Shown here: positions 16,392-25,383 of the stretch, piece after piece | Numbering within the stretch: position 1 is the stretch's first letter | Layout: each line of letters begins with the position of its first letter | Source: a virus | DNA: 64,000 nucleotides | Virus record (IMG/VR): IMGVR_UViG_3300020183_000012 | Span: 1 to 64,000 of that record | Reading direction: 5' to 3' (one strand) | Translations under genes and position numbers: made by a program | The notes under the pieces: model-generated | The model's input: only the letters and a program-made list of their open reading frames with translations | What the model was told of the DNA's origin: nothing | Database searches by the model: none

Positions 16392-17840
16392 TCAATTATT
16401 TTCTTGTTTTTTGACAGCAGATTCGCTTTTTGCCCAATCCCAGTTTTTTCTTACTTTCTTGTTCTGCTGCCAAACGGATTTCATTACAATTGGTTCTATT
16501 TCATTATTTTCCATAGTTTTAATAAATGCATTTATGTCTTTGGGGAAACATGTTCCTCCAAATCCTTTGTCTCCATCATGCCCTGGTACATTTGCATGAG
16601 ACTGAGATATTCTTCCGTCGCTAAGTATTCCTTGCATTATTATTTCCCATTCCAGATTCATTTTATCCGCTAATAACTTTATTTCATTAAAGTACATTAC
16701 CTTTGTTGCAAAAAAACAGTTGCAAGCGTATTTTACAAATTCAGACTCATCTGAGTCCATAATTATTATTTGTGATCCTGGGAACCTATTTTCGTATAAA
16801 GAGTATAGATTTTTATAAATTGTATCATTTTGTTCTTTTTTATTTGGTATTCCTATAATATGTCTAGATGCACTTATAAAATCAACTCTTGCACTTCTTG
16901 CTGTTAAAAATTCTGGAGAATGAACAATATTTAAATTGCTATACTTATTTTTTAACTTTTTTGTCGTACCAATCGGTACTGTTGATTTTATTACGAATAT
17001 ATTGTCGCTTCTTGTATTTTTTTGGGTTATAGACTCTAGGGTTTCTTCAATTATTGATAGATTGCATTCTCCGCCTTCTGCATCTACCATGGGAGTTGGA
17101 ACACAAACAAATACTATATCTTGATTTATGGTCTCTTTTTCTTCGTTAAGAGATCTCATTTTATTTTTGTCGTATACTTTTACTTCCCAGTCATTGCAGA
17201 ATGCACTTAGTACAGCGCCTCCAACAAAACCGTGACCCAATACACCTATGCTATTTTTGTTTTTCATTTTTTCCTTTTTTAGTATAAAAATTTTTGAACC
17301 AGATTTCCCATTTATCCCAAGTATCCCATCTATGCTTATACCATTATCAGTAAAAATTTTTTCTAGCTCTTTTTCTGTAACTCTTAAAGGATCTGATTCT
17401 ATGCATATATTTATGTTTTCATCTGGACACCACTCAATGTACATAGTTCCTTTTTCTGAAAGTTGATCTCTCCATGCTGATATGCTTTTATTTGGATCGT
17501 ATGAGTGATCAAATGAATTAGAATAGACTATATCAAATTTTCCTATCCAGTCCTTGTTTACTTCGTGAAAATCCCATTGAACTGTCATGGGAAAATCTTT
17601 TGCTGTTTCGGATATTTCTGTACCAATTACATTGCATTCTTCACAGTTTTCCTTAAAGAATTTTTGTTCAGTGGCATTTCTTGTGCCGTGGCAAATAATG
17701 TTACTGGGTGTCCCACAGTAGTTTTTAATAATTTCTTTAATTACATTCTCTCTTACCCATACATGTCCTATTTTTCTTTTGTTTGCTTTAGTCTGAGCCT
17801 CTACATACTCTTCATAAGATTTATATTTATAAATTTCCAT
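16392..17840 (-). CDS. Methyltransferase-like domain fused to truncated UDP-glucose/GDP-mannose dehydrogenase
   Basis: The 482-aa protein is a fusion. Residues 1 to about 190 resemble a class I SAM methyltransferase (CHGTRNATEQKFF...VIGTEIS, FDIVYSNSFDHSYDP, LSEKGTMYIEW). From residue 192 a UDP-sugar dehydrogenase begins: G-H-G-F-V-G NAD loop, VFVCVPTP, KSTVPIGTT, HSPEFLTARSA, KYACNCFFATKV and the catalytic Cys in GGTCFPKD (about residue 428). The protein stops soon after, so the C-terminal UDP-binding domain is missing. An AAAAAAGGAAAAA stretch precedes the internal ATG at 17267, so a separate 291-aa dehydrogenase could also be made. Its expected product would be a UDP-uronic acid for the nearby transferases. 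Confidence 0.8.
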   Translation of the reverse strand: MEIYKYKSYEEYVEAQTKANKRKIGHVWVRENVIKEIIKNYCGTPSNIICHGTRNATEQKFFKENCEECNVIGTEISETAKDFPMTVQWDFHEVNKDWIGKFDIVYSNSFDHSYDPNKSISAWRDQLSEKGTMYIEWCPDENINICIESDPLRVTEKELEKIFTDNGISIDGILGINGKSGSKIFILKKEKMKNKNSIGVLGHGFVGGAVLSAFCNDWEVKVYDKNKMRSLNEEKETINQDIVFVCVPTPMVDAEGGECNLSIIEETLESITQKNTRSDNIFVIKSTVPIGTTKKLKNKYSNLNIVHSPEFLTARSARVDFISASRHIIGIPNKKEQNDTIYKNLYSLYENRFPGSQIIIMDSDESEFVKYACNCFFATKVMYFNEIKLLADKMNLEWEIIMQGILSDGRISQSHANVPGHDGDKGFGGTCFPKDINAFIKTMENNEIEPIVMKSVWQQNKKVRKNWDWAKSESAVKKQENN

Positions 17841-18651
17841 TATTTTTAATCTTTTTTATTATTTTTAAAGCTTGAGCTTTAGGTGAAAATACATCAGACC
17901 AGCATTTTTTCATTTTTTTATTTATTTCTTGCCACCTTTTTTTATCGTCAAGTATTTTTTTAATTTGATAAATTGATGTGTCCCATTTTTTATTATTTAT
18001 ATATATTGCTGGTGCTTGTTCATAGCATATTGTATTTGGTTGTTCGCAAGATACAATCGCTGACCCGCTGGCAACTCCCTCTGAAAAACGTATACATTCT
18101 GACCTATGGTGTCCATGTGGAGAAAGTACTATTTTTGTTCTTGACATTTTTTCAGAATATTCTTCTATTGAAAGTCCAGTATTCCATTTTTTTGTTAAAG
18201 ATATTTCTATATTGTAACTTTTAAGTTCTTTTTCTATTTTTCTTGCCGATTCTACAAAATTTTTTCTTGTTGCTATGGGCTTATTATTTGCATCAAGACA
18301 GTGCCCAGAAAAAAACACATCTATGTCTCTCTGCTCCCATGTATTGTCTTGCTTTGGCTTGTAGCCCTTCATGACAGGCAATGGTATATGAGTGGCATTT
18401 TCTACCTCCTCGTAATCTAAATGGTGTTTAAATACATATCTGACGTTTTTGCTGTAGGATGGCAGCTTACCTCTTTCGTCTCCTGCTGTGAGTACCGCCA
18501 CTACTTTATTTCCATATTCCGGTAGATTTTTATAATTATTAGTAAAATAAAAATTATAATTATCGCAATCCTTGTCGCTTTTAATAATTTTTATCATTTC
18601 ATCAAAAAAATCATGTTCAAAATAATTTTCTGGTAGTATTTTGTAAATCAT
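17827..18651 (-). CDS. Exostosin/GT47-like glycosyltransferase
   Basis: The 274-aa protein has RDIDVFFSGH, then YSEKMSRTKIVLSPHGHHRSECIRFSEGVASGSAIVSCEQPN, which is the nucleotide-sugar-binding end of exostosin-type GT-B enzymes (S-P-x-G...S-x-R-F-x-E-x-x-x-x-G-x-x-x-V). The early part (KVVAVLTAGDERGKLPSY) fits the acceptor domain. It overlaps the next gene by 14 bases and the previous by 4 bases on the minus strand, so they form one translationally coupled operon. Confidence 0.65.
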   Translation of the reverse strand: MIYKILPENYFEHDFFDEMIKIIKSDKDCDNYNFYFTNNYKNLPEYGNKVVAVLTAGDERGKLPSYSKNVRYVFKHHLDYEEVENATHIPLPVMKGYKPKQDNTWEQRDIDVFFSGHCLDANNKPIATRKNFVESARKIEKELKSYNIEISLTKKWNTGLSIEEYSEKMSRTKIVLSPHGHHRSECIRFSEGVASGSAIVSCEQPNTICYEQAPAIYINNKKWDTSIYQIKKILDDKKRWQEINKKMKKCWSDVFSPKAQALKIIKKIKNNGNL

Positions 18652-19331
18652 TTGTGCTGTATGTATGCCCCTTGATTATTAAAACTTCTAAATTTATTGT
18701 GCAAAGGAAAGCCACTAAGTATTTTCCACTTTTTTGAATTGAGCATATAATTGAAAACTGCCATATTTGAATTTATTTCTTCTGGACAGTTTGACATCAT
18801 TCTTGTCATTTCTTCAAAAAAATTCACAAGTTTAATTCTATATCCACCAATTATGCCAGCATTGTATGGTTTTTTTATTTTTATTTTTAAATTGCATTTT
18901 GTCATCTTCTCCTCAATCCATTTCTTGCCTTTTTCGTTGTCTTCACCAGCGCATATGTCAAATTTTTTATCTATTAAATGAAATGGATTTTTGTGTATTT
19001 GCACATCAAAACAATCCGTGCATATTACTTTATCTATTTCTTTTTCATGTATTTTTAAATATTGCAAATAACAAAAAAATCTCTCGTCATTGTAACTTTT
19101 TCTATTACTTATAATTTGGTGTTGAAACTTTATTTTTTCATTTGAGTATTTATTTACAAATTGATCAGACAATTCATTATGAAATATTATGCAATTTAAA
19201 TTGTTTTTTTTTATTGAATTATAGAATTTTTCTATTAAACTAAAATCGTCTTTTTTGCATTTTTCCGTATGGTCGTGCTGAGCAAAGCCGTTGTCTCCAG
19301 AAAACCATGATGTAAAAATAAAGTCTTTCAT
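18648..19331 (-). CDS. GT-A-like glycosyltransferase
   Basis: The 227-aa protein starts FIFTSWFSGDNGFAQHDH and contains KVICTDCFDVQIHKNPF, a strand with D-x-F-D in place of DxD, followed by CAGEDNEKGKKW and PYNAGIIGGYR, the N-A-G-x-x-G acceptor loop shared with GT8-like enzymes. I infer a nucleotide-sugar transferase; donor unknown. ATGA overlap couples it to the downstream gene. Confidence 0.55.
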   Translation of the reverse strand: MKDFIFTSWFSGDNGFAQHDHTEKCKKDDFSLIEKFYNSIKKNNLNCIIFHNELSDQFVNKYSNEKIKFQHQIISNRKSYNDERFFCYLQYLKIHEKEIDKVICTDCFDVQIHKNPFHLIDKKFDICAGEDNEKGKKWIEEKMTKCNLKIKIKKPYNAGIIGGYRIKLVNFFEEMTRMMSNCPEEINSNMAVFNYMLNSKKWKILSGFPLHNKFRSFNNQGAYIQHK

Positions 19332-20026
19332 TTTATAAGTAAAAAAGTTATTTTTTCAGAGTGTTCAGAAATTTTTTCATTTTTTATTATTTTATATTTT
19401 ACGGTGTTTAGTCCGTCTTTTCTGAAATCATGTTCTCCGTTTCTCATCATGTGCATTAGTTTTCTGTTTTTATCAAGTAGGGATTTGTCAAAAGGCTTAC
19501 TGGTATGCCATTTGTGCTTTTCGTGTTTTAATGAGTCATATCTCCCGTTTCTTCTGTATATTTTGTATTTGCATTTTTGCAATCTGACACCGAAATCTAT
19601 ATCTTCTTTGCCCCAGCCAGTGTACAGATTAGAGAATCCATTTGCTTTTTCAAACATTTGGTTTGTGCACATTATTACTCCTCCCCAGTAGTTTTTGGAG
19701 TGTAGTTTGTATCCGAACTGCTGAACTCGTGAGGCAAGATGTATTGGGCTTTTACTATAAGAATAATTGCAATCTTTTTTTGACGAAGGAATCATGTCAA
19801 CGTCGTGGATACACACGTAGTCTGATTTCTCTTTTATTTCAGTAAACCCGCAATTTATTATGGATCCTTTGTTGAACCACTCTCCGTCATCTGACTGTTC
19901 AGATATAAGTATAGAAAAATTTATATTTTGTTCTTTAATCCATTTCTCCATATGCGGTATGAATAAAGAAAGGTTTTCTTTTCTATTTCTATATGGAACA
20001 ATAATTAATAATTTTTCTTTTTGCAT
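19328..20026 (-). CDS. GT7 beta-1,4-galactosyltransferase-like enzyme
   Basis: The 232-aa protein shows the beta-1,4-galactosyltransferase signatures in order: V-P-Y-R-N-R (10-15), FNKGSIINCGF (51-61), the metal site HDVDMIP (74-80), YWGGVIMC (113-120), GFSNLYTGWGKEDIDFGVRL (130-149) and RYDSLKHEKHKW. In the animal enzymes these form the UDP-Gal/Mn site and the GWGxED acceptor loop. The Trp of GWG and both acidic residues are present. It probably adds galactose or a related sugar in beta-1,4 linkage. It is the first gene of the minus-strand operon, and TACGAAATATATAATAT directly precedes the ATG. Confidence 0.8.
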   Translation of the reverse strand: MQKEKLLIIVPYRNRKENLSLFIPHMEKWIKEQNINFSILISEQSDDGEWFNKGSIINCGFTEIKEKSDYVCIHDVDMIPSSKKDCNYSYSKSPIHLASRVQQFGYKLHSKNYWGGVIMCTNQMFEKANGFSNLYTGWGKEDIDFGVRLQKCKYKIYRRNGRYDSLKHEKHKWHTSKPFDKSLLDKNRKLMHMMRNGEHDFRKDGLNTVKYKIIKNEKISEHSEKITFLLIK

Positions 20027-20046
20027 ATATTATATATTTCGTATTT

Positions 20047-20059
20047 TGACGAAAAATTA
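20047..20059 (+). promoter_or_regulatory. TTGACGAAAAATT motif in divergent promoter region
   Basis: The 40-base gap between divergent genes holds TTGACGAAAAATTA on the plus strand, a variant of the recurrent TTGACGATATA motif, and an AT-rich TATATAAT-like stretch on the minus strand. Both gene sets of the sugar island diverge from here. Confidence 0.35.
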
Positions 20060-20066
20060 AATTCCC

Positions 20067-20957
20067 ATGGAAAGAAAATCTATTAAAAACAAAAGTGAAA
20101 ACAAAGTTGCCTTATTGGTGTTTTATGGTAGAAAAAAGTACTCTAAAATGCTATTTAGATACATTTTTAGAGATCTGAGGTGCAATGGGGGAATTGTAGA
20201 TAAAATATTTATTTTTAGGAACACTTATGACCAATCTGATTTGGACTTTTTATCTTCTTTGCAAAAGGGTAAATTTGGTAAATACATAGAAATTATATCA
20301 GGAGTAAGAATGGGTGTATCTGGTTATTCAGAAAGTTTTGACTGGGTCAATAACAAATGTGGAAAAGATTGGTTTATAGTAAAAATAGATGACGATATTG
20401 TTTATATAAAAAACGGATCTTTAGAAAATTTAGTAAATTTTACCGCAAAACATAAAACATTTTGCTCTGGAAACGTAGTAAACAGCTCTCATTGTAATTT
20501 TATACATGAAAGAATAGGTGCTTTGCCGGTTAGAGATTTGCAATTTCATCCAGAAAAAGATTACGCTGCCGGTCCTCTCCCGCGTTCAAATTATAATTCC
20601 TATGTGCATAATAATTTTTTAAGACTATATGATAAAAAGTTATTATCATCTTATTGTTTTGATAAATTTGTTTTGCCTGATACCAGGTGGAGTATAAATG
20701 TAATTTGTTGGAATTCGTCATACTTAAATAACTTCAAGTTCTGTTTAAATGCACCTGGTGGTGATGAAGTCGGCGTTAGCTACCATTGGCCTAAATATTC
20801 TAGAAAACTTTGTTTAACTTGTGGCGGTGGATTGTTTGTTCATTGGGCTTTTGGATTTCAAAGACCAGATCTTGATAGAACCTCTGAAGGTCAGAAAATT
20901 TATGATAATTATATAAAAATATGCAAGAAAGAAACTGATGAGTACTACAAAATATGA
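20067..20957 (+). CDS. GT-A glycosyltransferase with DDD motif
   Basis: The 296-aa protein has a basic N-terminus, a Rossmann-like start (KVALLVFYGRKKYSKMLFRYI) and the metal motif D108-D-D110 in WFIVKIDDDIVYI. A conserved-looking SYHWPKYSRKLCLTCGGGLFVHWAFGFQR segment near residue 265 carries two Cys and may form the acceptor side. It heads the plus-strand operon that runs to 29.2 kb and overlaps glf by 20 bases. Confidence 0.6.
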   Translation: MERKSIKNKSENKVALLVFYGRKKYSKMLFRYIFRDLRCNGGIVDKIFIFRNTYDQSDLDFLSSLQKGKFGKYIEIISGVRMGVSGYSESFDWVNNKCGKDWFIVKIDDDIVYIKNGSLENLVNFTAKHKTFCSGNVVNSSHCNFIHERIGALPVRDLQFHPEKDYAAGPLPRSNYNSYVHNNFLRLYDKKLLSSYCFDKFVLPDTRWSINVICWNSSYLNNFKFCLNAPGGDEVGVSYHWPKYSRKLCLTCGGGLFVHWAFGFQRPDLDRTSEGQKIYDNYIKICKKETDEYYKI

Positions 20958-22047
20958 TTATTTAATAGTTGGATCTGGTTTATTCGGCGCTGTTTTTGCA
21001 AATCAATTAACCAAAAATGGCAAATCCTGTCTTATAATAGATAAAAGAAAAAAACTTGGCGGTAATGCTAGAACAGATGAAGTAGAGGGTATACATGTTC
21101 ATTCTTATGGTCCTCATATTTTTCATTGTAATGATGACAAAATATGGAATTTTGTTAATTCATACTCAAAGTTTAATTCTTTTGTAAACAGGCCAAAAGT
21201 TTGTTACAAGGGCAAGATATATTCTTTTCCAATAAATCTTATGACTTTATATCAAATGTGGGGCGTCAAAAATCCTGAAGAGGCGCAAAAGAAAATAGAT
21301 AGTGTAAAGATTAATATAGCTAATCCTTCCAATTTGGAAGAGTGGGTTCTGTCCCAGGTTGGAGAAGAAATTTACCAAACATTTGTTTACGGATACACTA
21401 AGAAGCAATGGGGAAGAGATCCTAAAAATTTGCCATCTTTTATAATAAAAAGACTGCCAATAAGACTTAATTTTGATGACAATTATTATACAGACAAATA
21501 TCAGGGTATACCAATTGGTGGATATACAAAGATGATTGAAAATATAATAGGTAATGTTCCAGTGGAGTTAGAAGTAGATTTTTTATCTGATCGTGATTAT
21601 TTGTCAAAAAAAGCAAATAAGGTTGTTTATACGGGCATGATAGATAGATACTTTGAAGACTGTTATGGCAGTCTTGAGTACAGGGGTTTAAAATTTGAAA
21701 CTGATATTTTAAATTGTAGGGACTATCAGGGTAATGCTCTTATTAATTTTACAGAAGAAAATATTCCCTACACTAGAATATGTGAACATAAACATTTTGA
21801 TTTCGGCAAGCAAGACAAAACAGTTGTCACTAAAGAATATCCTTCAAATTGGAAGCCTGGTGATGAGGCATATTACCCTGTTAATGATGAAAAAAATAAT
21901 AATATCTATTCCATGTATAAGGATTTATGCTTAAAGGAAAATAATGTAATATTTGGAGGCAGACTTGCTGATTATAAATATTATGACATGCATCAGGTAA
22001 TAGGCTCTGCTATGGTAAGAGCTAAAGGAGAAATAATTGAAAAATAA
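20938..22047 (+). CDS. glf: UDP-galactopyranose mutase
   Basis: The 369-aa protein has the FAD Rossmann motif G12-S-G-L-F-G17, the IDKRKKLGGNARTDE segment, YGPHIFHCND (about 58-66), YGYTKKQWGRDP, IPIGGYTKMIENI and the C-terminal FGGRLADYKYYDMHQVIGSA signature. All are diagnostic of UDP-galactopyranose mutase, and the length is normal. It interconverts UDP-Galp and UDP-Galf, supplying galactofuranose. Its presence implies that some nearby transferase uses UDP-Galf. It starts inside the previous gene and ends overlapping the next, so translation is coupled. Confidence 0.93.
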   Translation: MSTTKYDYLIVGSGLFGAVFANQLTKNGKSCLIIDKRKKLGGNARTDEVEGIHVHSYGPHIFHCNDDKIWNFVNSYSKFNSFVNRPKVCYKGKIYSFPINLMTLYQMWGVKNPEEAQKKIDSVKINIANPSNLEEWVLSQVGEEIYQTFVYGYTKKQWGRDPKNLPSFIIKRLPIRLNFDDNYYTDKYQGIPIGGYTKMIENIIGNVPVELEVDFLSDRDYLSKKANKVVYTGMIDRYFEDCYGSLEYRGLKFETDILNCRDYQGNALINFTEENIPYTRICEHKHFDFGKQDKTVVTKEYPSNWKPGDEAYYPVNDEKNNNIYSMYKDLCLKENNVIFGGRLADYKYYDMHQVIGSAMVRAKGEIIEK

Positions 22048-22702
22048 AAGATACCTAATGAATTATAATGAGTTCATAAAAGATTTAGTCAATATTCCAG
22101 ATATAAAGATGAACCCCTTAAATTATGTACTAGAAAATAAAGATATTTTAGAGGTGAATAAGGATTCCATTGTCATGGAACTGGGAGTTTTTAGCGGGAT
22201 GACAATCAATATGATTGCAAATGGATTCAAAAATCATAAAATTTATGGATTTGATAGTTGGCAAGGGTTGCCTGAGAAATGGGATAGAAATGATATGCTT
22301 TTTGACAAGGGTTCTTTTTCCACAAATGGCAAATACCCAAATGTATCAGAAAACGTGATTTTGATAGACGGGTGGTTTTCTGAAACTTTGCCTAATTTTA
22401 TATCTAATCATAACAAACCAATAAAATTTATGCACGTTGATTGTGATATATATAGCTCTACAAAAGATGTATTTGACAACTTAAAATTTAATATAAAAAA
22501 TGGTTGTGTAGTTGTATTCGATGAATTAGTCAACTATGAGGGTTATCAGAGAAATGGAGAATTAAAGGCTTTTTACGAATTTATTAAAAATAATAAAGTA
22601 GAATTTGAATATATAGGAATGAACGGCAAGATGGGAGATGTGGGGTGTGGTCATGAAAGGGTTGCTGTAAAGATAATAAATAATCCAACATATAAAAAAT
22701 GA
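22037..22702 (+). CDS. TylF/MycF-type SAM-dependent O-methyltransferase
   Basis: The 221-aa protein has VMELGVFSGMTINMIA (SAM loop), IYGFDSWQGLPEKWD, VILIDGWFSETLP, IKFMHVDCDIYSSTKDVFDNL and GCVVVFDELVNYEG, the pattern of the TylF/macrocin O-methyltransferase family, with metal-binding acidic residues in HVDCD and FDE. It probably methylates a sugar hydroxyl. I use the TTG at 22037 because AAAGGAG lies 6 bases upstream; the ATG at 22058 is too far from that site. It overlaps glf by 11 bases and the next gene by ATGA. Confidence 0.75.
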   Translation: MKNKRYLMNYNEFIKDLVNIPDIKMNPLNYVLENKDILEVNKDSIVMELGVFSGMTINMIANGFKNHKIYGFDSWQGLPEKWDRNDMLFDKGSFSTNGKYPNVSENVILIDGWFSETLPNFISNHNKPIKFMHVDCDIYSSTKDVFDNLKFNIKNGCVVVFDELVNYEGYQRNGELKAFYEFIKNNKVEFEYIGMNGKMGDVGCGHERVAVKIINNPTYKK

Positions 22703-23847
22703 AAGAAATAAAAGTAAAATACATAACAGGTAAGAAAATAGTTTTTTGGTTTGATGGAACAAGTCCTAGAGCGTGTCGTTTTAATTATGAAAATTATACA
22801 GATGTATGTGGATTCAGCGGCACTTGTGCTGTTACTTTAGAGTTAGCTAGGAAATTAGCTGAAAGTAAAAATACAGTATATATTTCTCATCCTGATTATG
22901 GTTTAAAAAACACATTTATACCAGGAAATTCTGAGTTTAACGGATATCTTAATTATACTTATGTGACGCCTGACGAGGATTTATTAAAAGATTGCGATGT
23001 ATTTGTTTTTTCTTTTGGTTTTTTTTGTAAAGATTCCTATGATATATTATCTAAACTAAAAGAGGGTACAATAGTTTGTGCCTTTTCTCATATGTACTGG
23101 TCTCATAGTGCTATTTTTGATATACATAATTATTGCAAATCAAAAAAATTAAATTTTTATTATATAGTAAATTCTAAAACTTCAAAAAAACATTTTATAT
23201 CTAACCCCTCTGAGGTAAAGTATATTCATGTAAATAATAGTATATCAAAACCATTATTTTATGAAGAAATAAACAAGCATGAAAATTTAGAAAGAAAAAA
23301 TCAAATTATTTTTACATCTTCTTTTCAAAGAGGCGGTGAAATGGCAAGCTTAATAGCTAGTCATTTAGGCAAAAATTATGTAAATTTTTCTTATTTACCT
23401 GGTCCTCATGGCAGTGGATCTGTAGGGAAAAAAGAATTAATTAAAAATTTATGTGAATCAGATTATTTTGTGTATACAGCATCTGATATGGAGGGAAATT
23501 TTCCAACAGACACTTATTGTAATGCAGTTCACGAGGCCTTAGCTTGTGGAGTAATTGTTTTAACCTGGGACATTTCTTGTTTTAAAGATGTGTATGGAGA
23601 TAATATTGTTATACTAGATTTTCCTATACTAGATTTTCCTTTTGATCCAAAGTCTTTGGGCGTAGGCCTTCATACTATAAAAAAACTGATAGATCCATTT
23701 GAGTATCTAAAATTTGCAGAAAAAATTAAAGAAATAGATATCAATACATCTCTTAAAAACACCTTAAGAGATAAGGGAAAAAAATGGGCTTTATCAAATA
23801 CTTATGATATAGAATATAAAAACTTTTTAAGGATTTTTGAAAATTAA
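22699..23847 (+). CDS. GT-B (GT4-like) glycosyltransferase
   Basis: The 382-aa protein has an N-terminal VFWFDGTS...GFSGTCAVTLELARKLAE segment (the 'G-G...A..La' start of GT4 enzymes). Its C-terminal Rossmann half has IIFTSSFQRGGE, CESDYFVYTASDMEGNFPTDTYCNAVHEALACGVIVLTWDISC, where the E-A-L-A-C-G motif marks the donor site. An in-frame 15-base tandem duplication gives I-L-D-F-P twice near residue 305. It overlaps the methyltransferase by ATGA. Confidence 0.65.
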   Translation: MKEIKVKYITGKKIVFWFDGTSPRACRFNYENYTDVCGFSGTCAVTLELARKLAESKNTVYISHPDYGLKNTFIPGNSEFNGYLNYTYVTPDEDLLKDCDVFVFSFGFFCKDSYDILSKLKEGTIVCAFSHMYWSHSAIFDIHNYCKSKKLNFYYIVNSKTSKKHFISNPSEVKYIHVNNSISKPLFYEEINKHENLERKNQIIFTSSFQRGGEMASLIASHLGKNYVNFSYLPGPHGSGSVGKKELIKNLCESDYFVYTASDMEGNFPTDTYCNAVHEALACGVIVLTWDISCFKDVYGDNIVILDFPILDFPFDPKSLGVGLHTIKKLIDPFEYLKFAEKIKEIDINTSLKNTLRDKGKKWALSNTYDIEYKNFLRIFEN

Positions 23848-23882
23848 AATATAGATTGTTTATATTGAAATAATTCATATAT

Positions 23883-24629
23883 ATGAATAAAAAATGTGCA
23901 ATATTATTAAGGGGTCACACAAAAAGAATAAGAGGATCTAATGTGATTTTTGAGGATCCTATAAATTTTGATTTTTCTAGAGGCGCTCTAAAATCTTTTA
24001 TAGATTCTGTCTATATGCCTTTCAGTAATATGTATGATGTGGATTGTTATTTTTCTGTTTCTGATGATTATAATATAGATTTAATCAAAAGTAATTTCCC
24101 TAATTGCAAATACTCTTTATGTGTTCACTATGATTGGTCTGCACAAAGATTGAATATGTTAAATGGTTTGCATAATATCTATCAAAGTGAAATTATTTAT
24201 GATAAAATTTTTATATCTAGATTTGATTTAATATATAAAAAAAATATAAATTGTTTTATAAATGACATGAATAGCAATATTGTTTATCAGTGGGCTGAAT
24301 ATCCAGTTACTCCCAACAGAGTTCCTGACGCAATACACTGGATAAACAATGATAAAAGTAATGATGTATTTAGTAAATTTATAAAATCTATTGAATATCA
24401 TGAACCTAATGGAAGTTTTCATGATCTAAAAAATATAACAGATCAATTGGGCATGAGTAGCTCTTTTATGATTGACGGATATTATGATGCTAACACCTCC
24501 AGACATCCTGATAATCATGGAAAAGGATTAAATTTATCCAAAAATCCTATATATGTGATGAGTGGTAGGAGATATTTTTTTGATGATTTTACGCATGATA
24601 GTTTATATGAAGGTGATTGGTCATGTTAA
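23883..24629 (+). CDS. Probable glycosyltransferase with SRFD motif
   Basis: The 248-aa protein begins CAILLRGHTKRI, and contains YDKIFISRFDLIYKKNIN (about 110-127), the same S-R-F-D strand end seen in the protein at 7997, then IVYQWAEYP and a late GMSSSFMIDGY. These are features of a GT-A-like group in capsule clusters. No DxD is present. It starts after a 35-base gap, the first break in the overlap chain from 20067. Confidence 0.5.
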   Translation: MNKKCAILLRGHTKRIRGSNVIFEDPINFDFSRGALKSFIDSVYMPFSNMYDVDCYFSVSDDYNIDLIKSNFPNCKYSLCVHYDWSAQRLNMLNGLHNIYQSEIIYDKIFISRFDLIYKKNINCFINDMNSNIVYQWAEYPVTPNRVPDAIHWINNDKSNDVFSKFIKSIEYHEPNGSFHDLKNITDQLGMSSSFMIDGYYDANTSRHPDNHGKGLNLSKNPIYVMSGRRYFFDDFTHDSLYEGDWSC

Positions 24630-24693
24630 TTTTATAGAAAGTTATAACAATGTCAATTGAAATATATTTAGTAAGATTTAATGAGGATAAATT

Positions 24694-25383
24694 ATGAAAA
24701 AAATAGCTGTAATTTGTCCTTCTAGGTCAAGACCTAATAACATAAAAGAAGTCATTATTAGTTTTAATGATTGTAAAAGTTCTTTGTCGGATATTTATTT
24801 TGTTATTGATAGTGATGATACTAGTAATTATGAAAAATACACAAGCAATATTGGTATAATAAAATATGAAAAAAATAATGATTCTAGAGGAGTAGTTGCG
24901 CCCATGAATTATGCTGCATGTAAATTGTCAAAACAGTATGAATATTTATATTTCATGGGAGACGATCATAGATTTAGGACTAAGGATTGGGATAATATTT
25001 TTGTTGAAAACATGAATGCAATGGACAATATTGGAGTGATATATCCCAATGACCTAATGCATGGGTCTATGTTAGCAAGTTCACATTTAATTTCTTCCAA
25101 TATAGTAAAAATTTTAGGTCATTTTTATAATCCTATTTTTACGCATTTGTGTAGTGACAATTCAATAATGAGCATAGGACACGGACTTAATAGAATCAAA
25201 TATTTGGAAAATGTTGTTATAGAGCATTTGCATCCTTTTTCTGGTAAGAGTCAGTGGGATGATCTGTACAGAACTGTTAATTCAGAAAATATGAATAAAA
25301 AGGATAGAGAGGCTTGGCACAATTGGTCTCAAAATATTTATCCTCATGAAATAGAGAAATTAAAAAAAGAGTTAAAAATATGA
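24694..25383 (+). CDS. GT2-like glycosyltransferase
   Basis: The 229-aa protein has the GT-A start IAVICPSRSRPNNIKEVI (the 'P-S-R-x-R' motif), FVIDSDD, the divalent-metal motif G89-D-D91-H in YLYFMGDDHRF, and a late W-x-D-L segment. This is the layout of GT2-type enzymes. RBS GAGGA lies 6 bases before the ATG. It overlaps the next gene by ATGA. Confidence 0.6.
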   Translation: MKKIAVICPSRSRPNNIKEVIISFNDCKSSLSDIYFVIDSDDTSNYEKYTSNIGIIKYEKNNDSRGVVAPMNYAACKLSKQYEYLYFMGDDHRFRTKDWDNIFVENMNAMDNIGVIYPNDLMHGSMLASSHLISSNIVKILGHFYNPIFTHLCSDNSIMSIGHGLNRIKYLENVVIEHLHPFSGKSQWDDLYRTVNSENMNKKDREAWHNWSQNIYPHEIEKLKKELKI

